64,000 nucleotides of DNA from Dermacentor variabilis (GCF_050947875.1 NC_134568.1:199988258-200052257), one strand, 5' to 3'; shown: positions 11,362 through 23,250, counted from the first letter of the stretch. Program-made: numbers and translations. Notes: generated by a model not told the origin, from the letters alone.

Positions 11362-13029
11362 GAATTTCTTTGGCTGCAGTGTTCTGCTTTTCTTCCCGTA
11401 TCGATGCCCGTTTCGCAGCTTGAGATCTAGAAAGTTGGAAGAAACCAACGCCGAGTATTTTTTTTTTTTTACGTCCAGGACATTAACTCGTTTTGTCCTG
11501 AATTCTGCATTTCCTCCAGCAAAACAATACTACTCGAAACATGCGATATGCATTACTGGCCTTATGCGTGGATACTGTGCGCCGGTTCGCCTATTATTCC
11601 GCAAGGGGCCCAAAGGTTCTGTCGTGCTGAATTGGTATCACCGTTGTAAGGTGTGTGCACGGTTAAATTCAGTGCCCTGGCGGTACCTTGAAGTGGCCAG
11701 TTAAGCGGCCACTTAGCCTGTGACAGCCCTCCTCAGTCCGGCTTACTTTTCAGTCTTGCCTTTAGCTTCCCTCAGACTAATCTCGACAAAGAATCTGACG
11801 CAAAAGGTGCTACATGTAATCACTGGGTGGTTTGAGTTCAATATTTCGCCTGTCGCGTCGGCGTGCTGTCTAGTGTCTGACATGCGTGTTAAATAAAGGT
11901 TGTTTTTAGGTTTTCGCAGATCCAAGTTCCTCTTAAAATGTTCCATTCCTCTGTCGCTTCGTTATACCGGTTGACGCATGCAGCTGCGGCGCATAATCTG
12001 GCTCTGGCCGTTTCCCATCGATGCTTGGCGACTAAAGCGCAACTCTGCTCGCCAGCGGAGGCAGCAAGTGGCGGGATGGCTGCTTTGGTCGTTGGTGTTG
12101 TCTGTCTTTCGTCAAGCCATGCGGCGCTACGACATCTCCGTTTTCGTATGTGGCGCCGCCGCCAACCCCACATGACGAACGTTTCCGGTGGCCACCCCTC
12201 TCTTCTGCTTGAGCTCGACCAGCCCCAGCAGAGATGGATGCCGCCCCTCGACTGGAATGCCGCCTGTTTGTTTTCTTTTCCTTCAGCGCAGCCCCGTGGC
12301 TGAATTGGCTGCTGTAGAAAGGAGGGGGAGGTCTTCCCCTGCCGCGCTCCAAATCCCCTCCTAGCCTGCTCCTGTCCTCGCGTACGCTGCTTGCTTGTAT
12401 CTAGACTAGAGGGCGCCGTCGGCTGGCTGGCTCGCCCCTCCGAGATCGCCGCGTGGCCAGCCGCACCCACTTTAGTTGCCTACGCGGTGCCAAGATGTGA
12501 GCAGCTTCACGCGTCCTTTGTCTCCGTATTCTGAACGACTGTCCAGGACAGCAGCCCTTCGTTTGAAGACCGTGAGAGGGTTTACATTAGGACATTGCAG
12601 CATGCTCCATATATTGCTGTCCATGGAATGCCGGAACAATGACTATCAGGACTGTGTGACGCACTTGAAACGCTTGTTTTGCCTGATTATTCTTGTTTAA
12701 GAAGTGACTATATATTTTTGCTCCTGTTGCCTTTATGCCAGCAGCTAAGCAGCATGTAGTCGGCCGTTGTAGTTCCGTGCACTGACGTCAAAAGATGGTG
12801 CAGCCAGCGCTGCTGCCTACATAAGGGTAATAACAGGTGCGGACAATTAGCAACTTTTTGTCTGCTCACAGGAGAGAACTGCGGTTTTAGCACTCGTATA
12901 GTTCCTGCCTATGTGAAATAGTATTCCGTGATTATTTTTTAGGGGTGTGCGAATATTTTTGAAACTCCAGAACGAATCCGAATCGAATAGTCACGGTTCG
13001 CAAAATTCGAATGTTTTCGAATATACGTG

Positions 13030-13152
13030 TCGTAGTGCCTTTGGTGTTGTGGTGCTAAGCCCGAGGGCGCGGGGTAAAATCACGACCGCGGCGGCTGCAT
13101 TTCGAGTGTTCAAATGCAAGGACACCTGTGTACCGTGCATTGAGTGCCCGTT
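13030..13152 (+). mobile_element. Ruka-like SINE, 5' part
   Basis: Reads GTAGTGCCTTTGGTGTTGTG, GTGCTAAGCCCGAGGGCGCG, GACCGCGGCGGCTGCATTTC and ACCTGTGTACCGTGCATTG. This follows the tRNA-like head and central body of the Ruka family. The B-box is decayed (GGTAAAATCAC) and the copy stops before the 3' tail. Confidence 0.7.
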
Positions 13153-14832
13153 GAAAGGACCCTGAAACGATTTTGTACAAACGTCATTAATTGACGCATC
13201 TAAGTGTTCCGCGTAAAGCGTGTAATTTATTATAAGGTTTTAAAAGTGTACATCGCTAGCGATCGCAGCAAGCCCCTCGGCTGAGTTTTCAGCCGCCCCT
13301 GACCAGGTGACGCCAGTAGGTCGAGCTATCTGATTGGCAGACCAGGGCGCGTCATCGATTTTTGGAACATTATGGCGAACAAATGTTCATAATACTTGAA
13401 ATGTCACTTTGTTTCTAAAATAAAGTAACTGAAAAAGGAAGCGCAAGGACAATTTATCACTTTACTCGGGACTTCCGGCACACGAAGTGTTGTCTGCTTG
13501 TGTTACAACGTGCGCCGTGTTGACGAGAGCCCCGCGGTCAGTGTTGGTCTCGATCTTTCTTTTGGCGAGCAGCATGGTTCGTCCCCTGTTAGGTTGAGGG
13601 CTGCAAACGTAGCGACTGGCAATATGTACAGCTGCGACATTGTCCCTCAACAAGGCAGCAGACGAGTGGAGTGGATGCAGCGCATCGTGCTATCGGTATC
13701 CGATCGGCGCCAGGATTTACGCGTTTTCGGCCGTCATATTACGCCGGAGGATTACCACAATAGTGCTTAGCGTGTCCGGTATTCGGGTACGCGCAAGCTC
13801 ACTAGGCCTGCTCGTTTCACGGGATGAGCGGAGGCAGGAGCGTTATCGTGAACAGGTTCTTTTTCGAAATGTTTAGAATGTTTCACACTTGGTTAGAGCA
13901 GTATTGGCTTTGTTTGGCTAGTTATGCTCTGCGCCACCAGGTGGCTGGACCGCGCAGACCGATCAGGCCGCTCACGTACGTCTACGCTAAAGCTCCTTCA
14001 TTAGAGCAATAGTAGTATGGAGGGGCTTTAGTTTACGCCTCCACCCATCTGTCAAAACGCCCAGCTCGCCTGTGGTTACTGGAATTCTGGACATGCCCGC
14101 CGCTGCGACAGAATGCTCGCAACGCACGCTGCTTCGATAGCTCTCGCTTGGATTCCACTGCCAGGCGGCAGGCGGGGAGGTTGTCGAGGCTTCGCGCGCT
14201 GGTTCCAAGACAAGCGGAAGTACACAACACGACGTTCCATCATGACGCGCAGAGCCAGTGAAGGCGGAGCTGAGCCCCGGTCACTCGGCGAACGAGTTGA
14301 GGAGAAAATGCAATTCTATGGAGAAAGGTAAATTGTAATCGTCCGTAGCATCTCTTCATGAGATTGAGGCGCGAATTATTTGCTGTAGCTATACCCTACG
14401 CGCCTACAAAATTTGTCCGAGCCGTTTCAGGGATCCTTGTCAAAATTACTCCGGACTCCCCCACTAACGCCTGCCTCACAATCGTATCGTGGTTCTGGCG
14501 TGTAAATCTCCGGAATTTTTGCGCCAATAAACTCCATTAATCATCACATTGCCAGCTGTACATAATAAGCGAATTTCTGTGGACGTAAATAGTTGCATAG
14601 AGCGTGCTGTGTCACTTGGGGAGCCAAACTTCGCTCAGACGTGACATTCGGCAATGGATATAGTTTGGTACTATTTATCGACGCTGCAAGTGTGTACGCT
14701 TTGAATTGCACCTGAATCAGCTTGATTGCTACATTTGATGTATAGTGGTACCATCTCAATTGACCATGCCAACTACAGCAAGCACTTTACTTTCATCGCT
14801 GCAGTCTCACGCACATAACTGTTTTATACCCC

Positions 14833-16119
14833 TGTTACACAGGCACCCGCAAACTCCTTTTAACTCCGTCGTCTTTATCCCCAGGGAGATGCACTCTGTG
14901 TCACACGGTCGCCCTTCCGCTGAGCTAGTTTAATGGAGCTTTTGGTCGAGGAAGGTCGGCGGCTGAAGGGAGTACCCTCGTGCCCATACTTCTTGCTGCA
15001 AAATTGAGAACTTGATTATTGTTTGCAATAAAATGTTGCGTGTGTCGAGAACGTTTCTATTGAATGAAATGAAAGCTCAATTCAGCAACTGTTCTGCTTG
15101 ATGCTGCACAGTGCTCTCGACCTAGGCCGCTTGGCGCAATAGTTCTCTCTTTGAGGGCATGTACACGAAGCTACAGAATCGGGTCGGCTTGTCGGGCTGG
15201 AATATGCCTGTGGAGTTAATGTAAACGCTAGCTGGTCGGACTGAACAAGCGCCAAGTTGGGCTGTCAACCCAACTGCACGGGGTATAGGTTGACCCTGCT
15301 CGCGACCAGTTTGCAGCGGGCATTTGCCCGCGCCGAGACTAGCGCGGGAACGCTGGGACGTCGAGATACATGCGCGGGCAGCGGGAATAGTATCAGGCCA
15401 AGGCAATGGGCAGTGCAACCGTATCGTAGCGATACGACCCATGGAATAGAGCGGTTTCAGATGGCAGCGGGAACCTCAAGCCCAGTTCGAAGGATTTGAT
15501 GTCTCGGCTCGACGCTGTGTGCCGTCGTTGTCCATACCACCCGTCAGAAGCGAGTTCCGGTCACGTCGGGCTCTGTCAGCTCGATTCCCGGCTCGACCCG
15601 CTCGCGTCGGGTTCGTGTAAACGTAGCCTTTGGCGTCATGCAGTGGTCCCTCATGACTGGCACCGGTACAGTCGACAAAATAAAAGCAAAGCCCACGAGG
15701 TCACCGTGCACGAAATGTTGCGTTTTGAGTATAGTTCGCAGCAGTTCGAGTAGCAGAACGCAGAGCCTACTCGCTACGCTATGGTGGCTAGCCATGCCGC
15801 AAAGGAAAACGCACAGCTCAGGGTGGCTAGCGCCGCTGTCAGCACTGCTATGCTTAGCGAGTGCAGTTCGATTCTTAATGAAGTGTCTTTCGCATCAAAT
15901 GTGTTACATAATATTCTAATGGAAGGAGCGTTGATTATAACAGCAACGAGCGTAATTAGAAGTGACATTGCTGTGCTTGTACAAACACCGATGAATGCGC
16001 CTCTTGGCGGCTACTTTAAAAACTCGTTATTGGCCGTGTGGCACAACTTCCTTGAGATCGAACTTCCTTAGGAAGTCTCGCGCTCCCTTAACCTAAAGGG
16101 AGTGGGTGCCCGTGTGACA
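14833..16119. mobile_element. Inverted-repeat DNA element (~1.3 kb, non-autonomous)
   Basis: The left end GTTACACAGGCACCCGC...TTTTAACTCC (from 14834) pairs with the reverse complement of the right end, GTCACACGGGCACCCAC...TTTAGGTTAAGG (16118 inward). This is an imperfect inverted repeat of about 34 bp. A related module, GTGTCACACGGTCGCCCTTC, occurs internally at about 14899. No transposase was found. The element lies inside the larger hAT-like composite, so it inserted later or is part of a nested family. Confidence 0.55.
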
Positions 16120-18302
16120 CGGGTTTTAGTGTCTGTTACACCGGTGCTAACGGGCTCGCAAGACGGCCTCTTAAAACTTCATTCTGATAATGCACTTTCA
16201 CGCATGCTCAGAAGAATCCTGCTTATTTGTTTATAATGCTCGATTTGAGGATTTGGTAAAGCTTGCTTCATAATGCGCAGTGTAATGAACTTTCTAATGT
16301 AGTGGATACTGGTATGCCACCTGTTTTGTATTGATGAAACATACTTATTTTAAAGCATTCGATATTTGATTCGCTTTCGACAGTATTCGAAAAATACTCC
16401 GTTACGTCTGAAGAATCCCCACTTTCGTCCTTCTCTTTCTCGCGGCTCGAATATTTAACAATTTCGAATGGTAAATTCTGGAATCGAAGTGCGGAGAAAC
16501 TTCGATTCGTATTCGAAATTTCGCTCACCCCTACTTTTGGGTAGTTATTTTTAAGCATGACGTGATTCCTTCACTTGATATCTCGCATGAGGCATTGAGG
16601 TCCTTCTGTATGTTCGTTGACTGAACGACTGTTGGTGGCGTTCAGAGTACGGCGGCACTTAAGGACGATTGGCTTTGCTTGGATTTGGCCGCCGATCTGC
16701 CTTGCTGAGACGTCTTGTGTAGCGCAGTTGCGTGTCCGCTTACAGATTTAACGTAGTGCGGTGGTAGCAAGTTCTATGCGGAGTGTTACACTAGGCGCTC
16801 TTTTGGCACTATCGGCTGCTTCGAGGTTTCCCGCTTTGACGGCTTCTCGGGACGCGTCAGGCGGCATTGTACGCATGCAGGCGGAGCGTAATTAGTGCTC
16901 ACGCACGTGCTCTGTTCTGCTTGGCAGCCTGTAAAAGTGCTAGCGGAGCGTAGCATTTGTTGCAATATAAGCATTCGTAGAATCTTATCACTAGCGGGTT
17001 TGGTTGCAAATCACATTTGTGCCTATGAGTCATGTCGTTTCACCCTGGGAGGGCCGATCCCCAACTATAACCGTTTATTACTGGTTCTCGCTTTTAACCG
17101 TTTTACGTAGTTTGCGCATTCCGTAAAGTATTGTTAGAGAAAACTATGAGCACAATAACGTTCATTTATAAGGCGTGTAGTTCTCGCGAAAACGCGAATG
17201 ACATTGCTGACGGCGTTTGCAACTGAGCGAGGTAGTTTCGCTGCTGTAAATCTTGTTTCCCGTTCGACGTTGAGGTAGGCTGTGCATCTCCGCAATAAAT
17301 GGGTCAGCATAACTCGTACAGACCCGCGAGCGAATGCGACTGGCAGCCGTCGGGAACGGTGATGTACTAATGCTGGCACAGCGCTGTGTCGCCGCTTCCC
17401 GCTTACTTTGTGCGCACCGTACCAAGAGCGATGGATTTCAAATCAGTATCGAGTGACCTGAACTATAAAAGTAGTTTGCTTCGTGTGAACTGCACCTATC
17501 CTAATCTGCACGAGCTAAGACAAATACACAGCTAAGCGTACGCAGACAAATGTGCGTGGTGTGACATCAGTTCAAACGTCATTTGCACGGCTTTGGAGGG
17601 CCTAAATTGTCTCAACCGATTTCGAGCGCGAAGGTGCTGCGGCTATCGCGTTGTCCGTTCGCTCAGCGGCCGATGGAACGATAGTCGGCAGGCTGAATTT
17701 GTGTGCGCCGTCGGCACGAAAGCCCGTCAGGGCCGTCAAACTAAGTCTCGCGGTCGTAGGTTGCGTCGTTGTCGGCCTAGTATGAATAAATAGTCGCACA
17801 GTCAGTGTTGGCCCAATGCTACTGCGCCATAAACGAGTACGTGAAGTCAGGCATGCGCGGTTGCCACCAGCAAAAGAGAGCCGATGGTGTAGGAGTTGGT
17901 CAGCAACGTAAGGTTTAGTGATGTTTACGGTGTAAACCGAAGTCCATGCCGCAAACAGTTTTAAACGTGGAGCTGCAGCGGTACGTTGAGCACGTTTTCG
18001 GCACCGCACCGTCCTGTTGAAACGCAGTATACGGCGTTTGCAGCAGTTTGCGTCTGTGCGCATCACGAATCGTTCAAACCCTTCCATGGCCCCGATATCG
18101 AGCAGCGCGCGCGGTCCTTTCCAAAATGTTCGACTAAAGTTGTGCAAGGCGTACTGTATGCTCTCTTCTGGATGCCGGCATAGAGAGATTCAACAAGAGC
18201 GGACACTCCCATAGAGCCCAGCTATGGTGTCTAGAAAGGCCGCCATAGCCCAGCGACCGAATTGACTGTAGCGCCATAGAGAAAAAAAGTTTGGGAGTGG
18301 TT

Positions 18303-18338
18303 TGCGGTGTATGGGAGTGGACACTCCCATACACCGCA
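18303..18338. repeat. Perfect 17-bp palindrome (hairpin)
   Basis: TGCGGTGTATGGGAGTG (18303-18319), a two-base spacer GA, then the exact reverse complement CACTCCCATACACCGCA (18322-18338). It lies in the left end of the element starting at 18179 and reuses that element's GGACACTCCCATA core. Confidence 0.95.
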
Positions 18339-20003
18339 GCGGCCCAATCGACCATAGCGCGCCTGGCGGCTGGTGAGAGCAACTGGCCTGCACTTCCTGT
18401 TTCGGTTTCGCTGGCGCGAAATTTGGATTACCCCGCGTAACCGACACTAGGCTGTAGCGGAAGCTTGTCATTTCAGATCACTTTTCGTCACCCAAATGGC
18501 AACGCTTTTATTTGTCGTTTTCGTTTAGCGATTCCCTATTTTGTCGAATTCAATATTTGGTGTGAATTGAGGTCGTGACGCAATTTCTATTTCGATTAAG
18601 TTATAACAGATGGAGATAGAGGTAATCATAATTCACTACGGCTTTATCCATCGCGCTTGTCTTCTATGTTTTGGTACAAGTGGTTATATGTATCAAAGAT
18701 GTATCAGAGACAGTTTCCGCAATGTTTTTATTCCAAGGCAAGATGGGCTTCTTCTGGGTTCTGCTGTTGCTAAAGCACCACGACACACAGTAGTACCTGC
18801 CGTAGCTTCGACCGCCGGACGGCATGGCATCTGAAAGGTCTGAAAACGTCGATATGTGCACGCTTAGTTAATTACCAAAAACATATGTACACGTCACAAC
18901 TGAACCAGGAAACCGCTTTGAATGTATAGCGAATCGATGCACAATATAAAACCACCGACACATTCTGACCTCTGACCCATAAAACTCGGACTTACAAGGA
19001 TAAATTTTAAGACCCCGTACAGAGGTGTTCAAAAGTTACCAGGCCGCCAACGAAAAATATGGCAAGGAACCGAAAGTAACTAGAATGCGCAGTACTTCCC
19101 AACACGGCCGCCGCAATAAGTACATACAATATTCATTGGGGACTTTTCCCCACCGTTACTTTTCTGTATAAACAAACCGCACACCACCGTTCGTCCGTGC
19201 GCCGTAGATACACACCTTGCTGCAGTACAAAACGCAATAAGCTACGCTCACTGTTTATGTCACATGCCATTGTTTGCAAGCAATATTTAAATATTTAGGA
19301 GCCCTTACTCTATAGGGGAAATGAGATAGCAAAGCTTGGCTACAGCGTGCCTAACGTCCTGATTTTCTTTGTTTAGGTAGCGCCCGTCCCCGGAACGCCG
19401 TTTTCGCTCTGAATCGGCGTGGCGTCTTTATGTTCTTTCCAGCGTTCGTCAGCCTCTTGAACGGGCCAACGAAAGGACCATCAACCGTCACGCGATCATG
19501 TAAACGCGGGTTACGAATTCAATTTTCTCGAAACCGGAATTTTCCTAAAATGTGCAATTCCTGATATTGACCTTAAGCGTTGTCCAGCAGATCGTTTTTA
19601 GTCCGCCAACACGAACTATTTCAATGGAGCGGCGATACCGTGGTTATCGCGAACAGCGCTGGGCAAGAACGGTTTACCCTCGCAAACCGAGACGCAGCGT
19701 CTCGATGGCGTCTGACAAGCTGCGAGTCGCAGTGAAGTGCACAGCCGTGAACCGGTCCAAGTTAATGGCAGCTTCGCGTTGTTTGATTTTCACGGAACGC
19801 AACCAACAAAGATTATTCCGTTATCGGCGGGGGTAGCAAGAAAGCACATGGTACAGCCTTCTCGCTACGCGTTTCCTGAGGGGGCATGCTTTTCGCATTG
19901 TTCGCGTCTAGACGCCTCATATAGAGCCGCAAACTTTTTTTTTTTTTAGCGAACCTCGTCGCCCTCACAAGTCAGTTACTCCAAGCTTCGCTTGAAAACG
20001 TGA

Positions 20004-20147
20004 CTCACCTGTCTCACACACGAAAACACCGCCGCAGCCGATGTTCACGAAACCTTCCCGCTGACACGCCGCTGATACACGAATGGTGGATTTCTTCTCG
20101 ATGGACGAATGGTGATTGGTGTTGATGGCAGTACGAATGAAGAACAA
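20004..20147 (-). CDS. Possible element-encoded exon, unrecognised
   Basis: On the minus strand an ATG at 20147 opens 47 codons (start MFFIRTAINTNHHSS, then KKSTIRVSAACQREGFVNIG) running up to CAG|GTGAGT, a strong donor at 20004. Past the donor the frame closes about 13 codons later. An overlapping frame begins at ATG 20166. It sits inside the transposon at 18179-20381, so any product is more likely element-encoded than host. I do not recognise the family. Confidence 0.2.
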
Positions 20148-20239
20148 ACAGCACGGAAGGTGTCATGGATAACTTCTGATTTTATGCAGAAGAAACACGC
20201 CAAATTTGGGCGTATAATTATTTTGTAAAACGATTAAGC

Positions 20240-22390
20240 AGAATTCATTACATTTTCTTTTTTTTTGCGCCTGCGTCCTCTGGCGTTTGGTGAGAGCACT
20301 AGTTCGTGACGTAGCCGTGACGTAGTTCCTGAGGCCAGATTTCTCGGAGTGTCCGCTCTTAGTCGTTTTCTTTCTCTATGGTAGCGCACCAAGCGGATGG
20401 GATTACCTCCTTCCGGTTTCGGTTTTGGACGCGCGCGTTATGAACGCCGGCTGGTATGCACTGTGCCTGCTGCGCTACTCGGCGGCCCCCCCCCCCTTTC
20501 CTTTTTCTTTATTCTGTTGCTCAATCGCACGTGGTCTTTGTGCGGAATCGTTTATTTAATTTAAATGATTGCCACCGATCATTGCAAGCCTCCATCGAAT
20601 CTGTGCCACGTGCGATTTCAGATGCAAGACGCCTTGTGAAATGAGGAAATATTTATTTCGCTCTATATAAATGCTCATTCCGGGCTTTTTGTGCGTTCAA
20701 CCAATGTTGTGGCACCAGGTAAGTAGCAGTAGTTCCCGTACGAAGCTCCACCGCACGGCATCAGCTTAAAAAATTACAGGCATGTCATTTTGGTATTTAA
20801 TCCTTATAGAATACTGGGTTTAGAGGGGAAAAGTGCGAAAGTGGTGAATGGCGGACATTACAAACAAAAGCAATTCGATTATACATGGCGTCGAAAATAC
20901 CCTACTCATCCCAAACGATACCATATATTTTGAACAAAACGTCTGATTTCCAAGCATTCCCCCCCATCCCGGGCATTATTTCCTGCACTGCGCGTTTCGC
21001 GACTGCGCGTTTCCAAAACAAGGCATCAGTCGACGCGATAGTACGCTACGTATACACAAGTGGCCACAACACGGTCTCTCAGCCAGACCATGCTAGACGC
21101 TCACAGAATGCCTTCTACTGCTCGGGTGCAACGCCTGTTTTCAGTAGTTCAGGAGACAGAATTTTCGAGTTCTCGGTTTTTGAGCGCCTCAGCATTACTC
21201 TAAAAAAAAGTTTACACCCTTTGGGACTTATCTTGCCCCAAACAATAATCTTCATCTGCCTTGCTTGCGTTTCCTCACTTGAACTCGGCGCTCGCTACTT
21301 TCCTGTCGAGAATGCTTTGTCAAGCTGACTAAGCGCAAGCCGTTCGTGACTAGGAACTACCGGACTCGCAGCATTAAAGAAAGGAAATGCGGGCGAAACA
21401 TTATTGTTGCGTGGCAAGATACAACCCAAATGGGGTAATTTTGTTTGAGTGTTGGCAATTGCTCGTCGCCTCAAGCGTGAGTACCGAAATGTTACGGGGC
21501 CATGGAAAGCGTCACAAACTTGTCTCACTAAGATTCAGTACACGCCACTGTCACCGCGGCCGACTTGATTTTTTTCTGCGTCACAACCCCAGGCGCGGCG
21601 AGAGTGCCTCAAAAGTATCCCAAAAAGTAACGAAATTAGTTACAATAAGTTCCGGGGTCAGATAAAGCGCCAAACCTTGTTCCAGGAAGATTTAGTACAC
21701 GCGAAACTGCATCACATGGCCGAGGTGCTTTTCACTAACTTCATCACAAAGCCGGGTGCGGCGAGCGTGCCCAAAAACTACCGAAATACGTTATAATAAT
21801 ACGTTAAAGCGTCGCAAACATGACCCAATACAGGCCATTAACTCAACTCGCCAGGACGGCCGACCTGTTTTTCGCTGCCTCACAAGTTTAGGTTCCCGTG
21901 CTGTAAAAGCTAAAATGGCTTGAAGTTCGTCGCAGACTGTCAAACAAAATTTCTCACCTTGCCGTAGTCCAACAGTGCAGTGTTGCCGTGTCGAAGTGCA
22001 GAAGGAACGCAAGAATACGCCGGGAGCCCAACAAACGCTACATCTAAAAGAGAGGGATCGCTGAAAAGGGGAACTTCACATGCCCCTGCGACCTCGCTGG
22101 CTTCGGTGGCCTGTCTGGCGCATGACACATGCATCTGACGCGCCGTTAGCTTGTTGCTAGGTAACGCAAGGAAAATAAGTCGCTAACTATAAGTTCATTT
22201 ATACGCAAACCTTTTGTTTTAGCGGAAAGGAATTTAAAAAAAAATAAAGAACGTTTGCAAGTTTTCATTTTTTTCCCGATGCTCGCGTCAACTAACGCAT
22301 GGGCTTAACAGTAGCCGTGACGTGTTTCCTGTTGCCAGTTTTCACCGAATGTGTCCCCTCTTGTTGATTTTTTTTTCTGTATGACGCCGG
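20240..22390. repeat. Second copy of the transposon's right end (20.2 and 22.3 kb)
   Basis: TAGCCGTGACGTAGTTCCTG...CCAGATTTCTCGGAGTGTCC (20310-20354) is repeated as TAGCCGTGACGTGTTTCCTG...CCAGTTTTCACCGAATGTGTCC (22313-22357). Both are followed by a T-rich stretch and CTATG or TGTATG. The 2-kb spacing suggests a nested or tandem arrangement of two related elements. Between them an ORF at 20885-21328 (147 codons) shows no recognised family. Confidence 0.55.
21509..21915 (+). repeat. Tandem repeat, ~145-158 bp unit, about 2.7 copies
   Basis: Units begin at 21509 (GCGTCACAAACTTG), 21667 (GCGCCAAACCTTG) and 21809 (GCGTCGCAAACATG). Each is followed by TCAGTACACGC/TTAGTACACGC-like text, GCGGCCGACTTGATTTTTTT/CGGCCGACCTGTTTTTCGC-like text and TCACAA. 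The first two units end in ACGAAATTAGTTACAATAAG or CCGAAATACGTTATAATAAT. Unit spacing is 158 and 142 bases, and the third unit is partial. Confidence 0.65.
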
Positions 22391-22536
22391 TTGGAAAAGG
22401 CTAGGAATCGTAGGCAGGGTGTGCTTCCAGCCGGTGATTCGTCTCATTCCCGACGGTTAAACGCGAGGTCTAGCGGCTCTTGACTGACGCGGCAAATATT
22501 TGACCGTAGTTCGCCACACTGCTGCTTCTGATTAGT

Positions 22537-22700
22537 ATCTTGAATATGTTTACGTTAGCGCGCTTAAGACAGGACAAAAGAAGACACAGGGACACACAGA
22601 GCGCCAACTTCCAACAATTGTAGGAAGTTAGCGCTGTGTGTGTCACTGCGTCTTCTCTGTTGTCCTGTCCTTTAATCGCGCTACCGTAAACATTCAAGAT
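22537..22700. mobile_element. Fold-back element, ~75-bp inverted arms
   Basis: ATCTTGAATATGTTTACG on the left pairs with CGTAAACATTCAAGAT on the right. Inward, GACAGGACAA...AGAAGACACAG...CACACAGAGCGCCAACTTCC pairs with GGAAGTTAGCGCTGTGTGTG...GTCTTCT...TTGTCCTGTC around the centre CAATTG (22615-22620). A few mismatches and small gaps interrupt the arms. The compact size and absence of an ORF fit a fold-back MITE. Confidence 0.85.
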
Positions 22701-22997
22701 GCGTTACCAACAAGCCCACATTGCAACCCTCTGATAAGTAGCCTTTATTCTTAGTTGAAGGTGGCGCATGATTTTCGATGTGTACTCATTTGCAGTAAGT
22801 TTACTGCGATACCTGTGAAGATGCCAAACCGCGGCGATTACCACGAGAAGATAAGTGACAAGTTAGCTTTAAAGGCAACTCCGGCAATTTTTATCATGTC
22901 AAAATGTAATATTTAGGGTCCCGAGACGACCCCCCCCCCCTCCCAGCACTTGTCTGATAGTAGAATGGTTCCGCAAATTCGGAAATAATTTGAAATA

Positions 22998-23177
22998 TTG
23001 AGGTCGCGGGATCGAATCCCGGCCACGGCGGCCGCATTTCGATGGGGGCGAAATGCGAAAACACCCGTGTGCTTAGATTTAGGTGCACGTTAAAGAACCC
23101 CAGGTGGTCGAAATTTCCGGAGACCTCCACTACGGCGTGCCTCATAATCAGAAAGTGGTTTTGGCACGTAAAACCCC

Positions 23178-23246
<69 letters not shown>
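22998..23246 (+). mobile_element. Ruka-like SINE with (ATT)n tail and perfect 12-bp target duplication
   Basis: The body starts TTGAGGTCGCGGGATCGAATCC. This includes a good pol III B-box (GGATCGAATCC) but no A-box, so the copy is 5'-truncated. It continues GGCCACGGCGGCCGCATTTC, GTGCACGTTAAAGAACCCCA, GGCGTGCCTCATAATCAG and TTTTGGCACGTAAAACCCC, then a 70-base (ATT)n tract. The 12 bases TAATTTGAAATA flank it exactly at 22986-22997 and 23247-23258, a clean LINE-mobilised target duplication. Poly-Asn and poly-Leu frames across the tail are artefacts. The name Ruka is from memory of the ixodid tick SINE family. Confidence 0.88.

Positions 23247-23248
<2 letters not shown>
23179..23248. repeat. (ATT)n microsatellite
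   Basis: About 23 ATT units forming the 3' tail of the SINE at 22998. Confidence 0.97.

Positions 23249-23250
<2 letters not shown>

Larger units (their letters stand above)
7300..12500. other. CpG-rich domain inside intron 1
   Basis: Compared with the AT-rich sequence on the left, this block is conspicuously G+C- and CpG-rich. It has many CGCG, GCGC and GGCGG runs, densest at 8.3-9.06, 9.35-9.85, 10.7-11.35 and 12.0-12.5 kb. Long ORFs in several frames on both strands (for example 8426-9031 minus and 8474-9025 plus) are expected from few AT-rich stop codons. They show no family resemblance and are not called as genes. The block could be an alternative promoter region, a nested gene or simply a GC-rich insertion. 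Confidence 0.6.
12940..16544. mobile_element. hAT-like DNA element, nested composite (3.6 kb)
   Basis: The left end starts TAGGGGTGTGCGAAT (12940). Near the right end the reverse complement reads TAGGGGTGAGCGAAA (16519-16533). Both ends are followed inward by many TTCGAAT/ATTCGAA repeats. The 8 bases TTATTTTT flank the element at 12932-12939 and 16545-16552. That fits an 8-bp hAT-type target duplication if the right end includes 11 extra bases. The interior is filled by later insertions: a Ruka-like SINE (13030-13152), a TTGAAAGGACCCTGAAACG element end (13152 on) and a separate inverted-repeat element (14833-16119). No transposase ORF was recognised. Confidence 0.55.
18179..20381. mobile_element. 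DNA element with AAGAGCGGACACTCC terminal repeats
   Basis: CATAGAGAGATTCAACAAGAGCGGACACTCC at the left (core 18195-18209) matches in inverted orientation the right end. There the 15-base core GGAGTGTCCGCTCTT (20346-20360) is a perfect reverse complement, followed by TTTCTTTCTCTATG. A related right end, TGTGTCCCCTCTTGTTG and TTTTTTCTGTATG, recurs at 22340-22380. The 2-kb interior is moderately GC-rich without a recognised transposase. Confidence 0.6.

Noticed and set aside
20885..21328. 147-codon plus-strand frame
   Set aside because: No recognised family; it lies between two transposon ends just before a tandem repeat.
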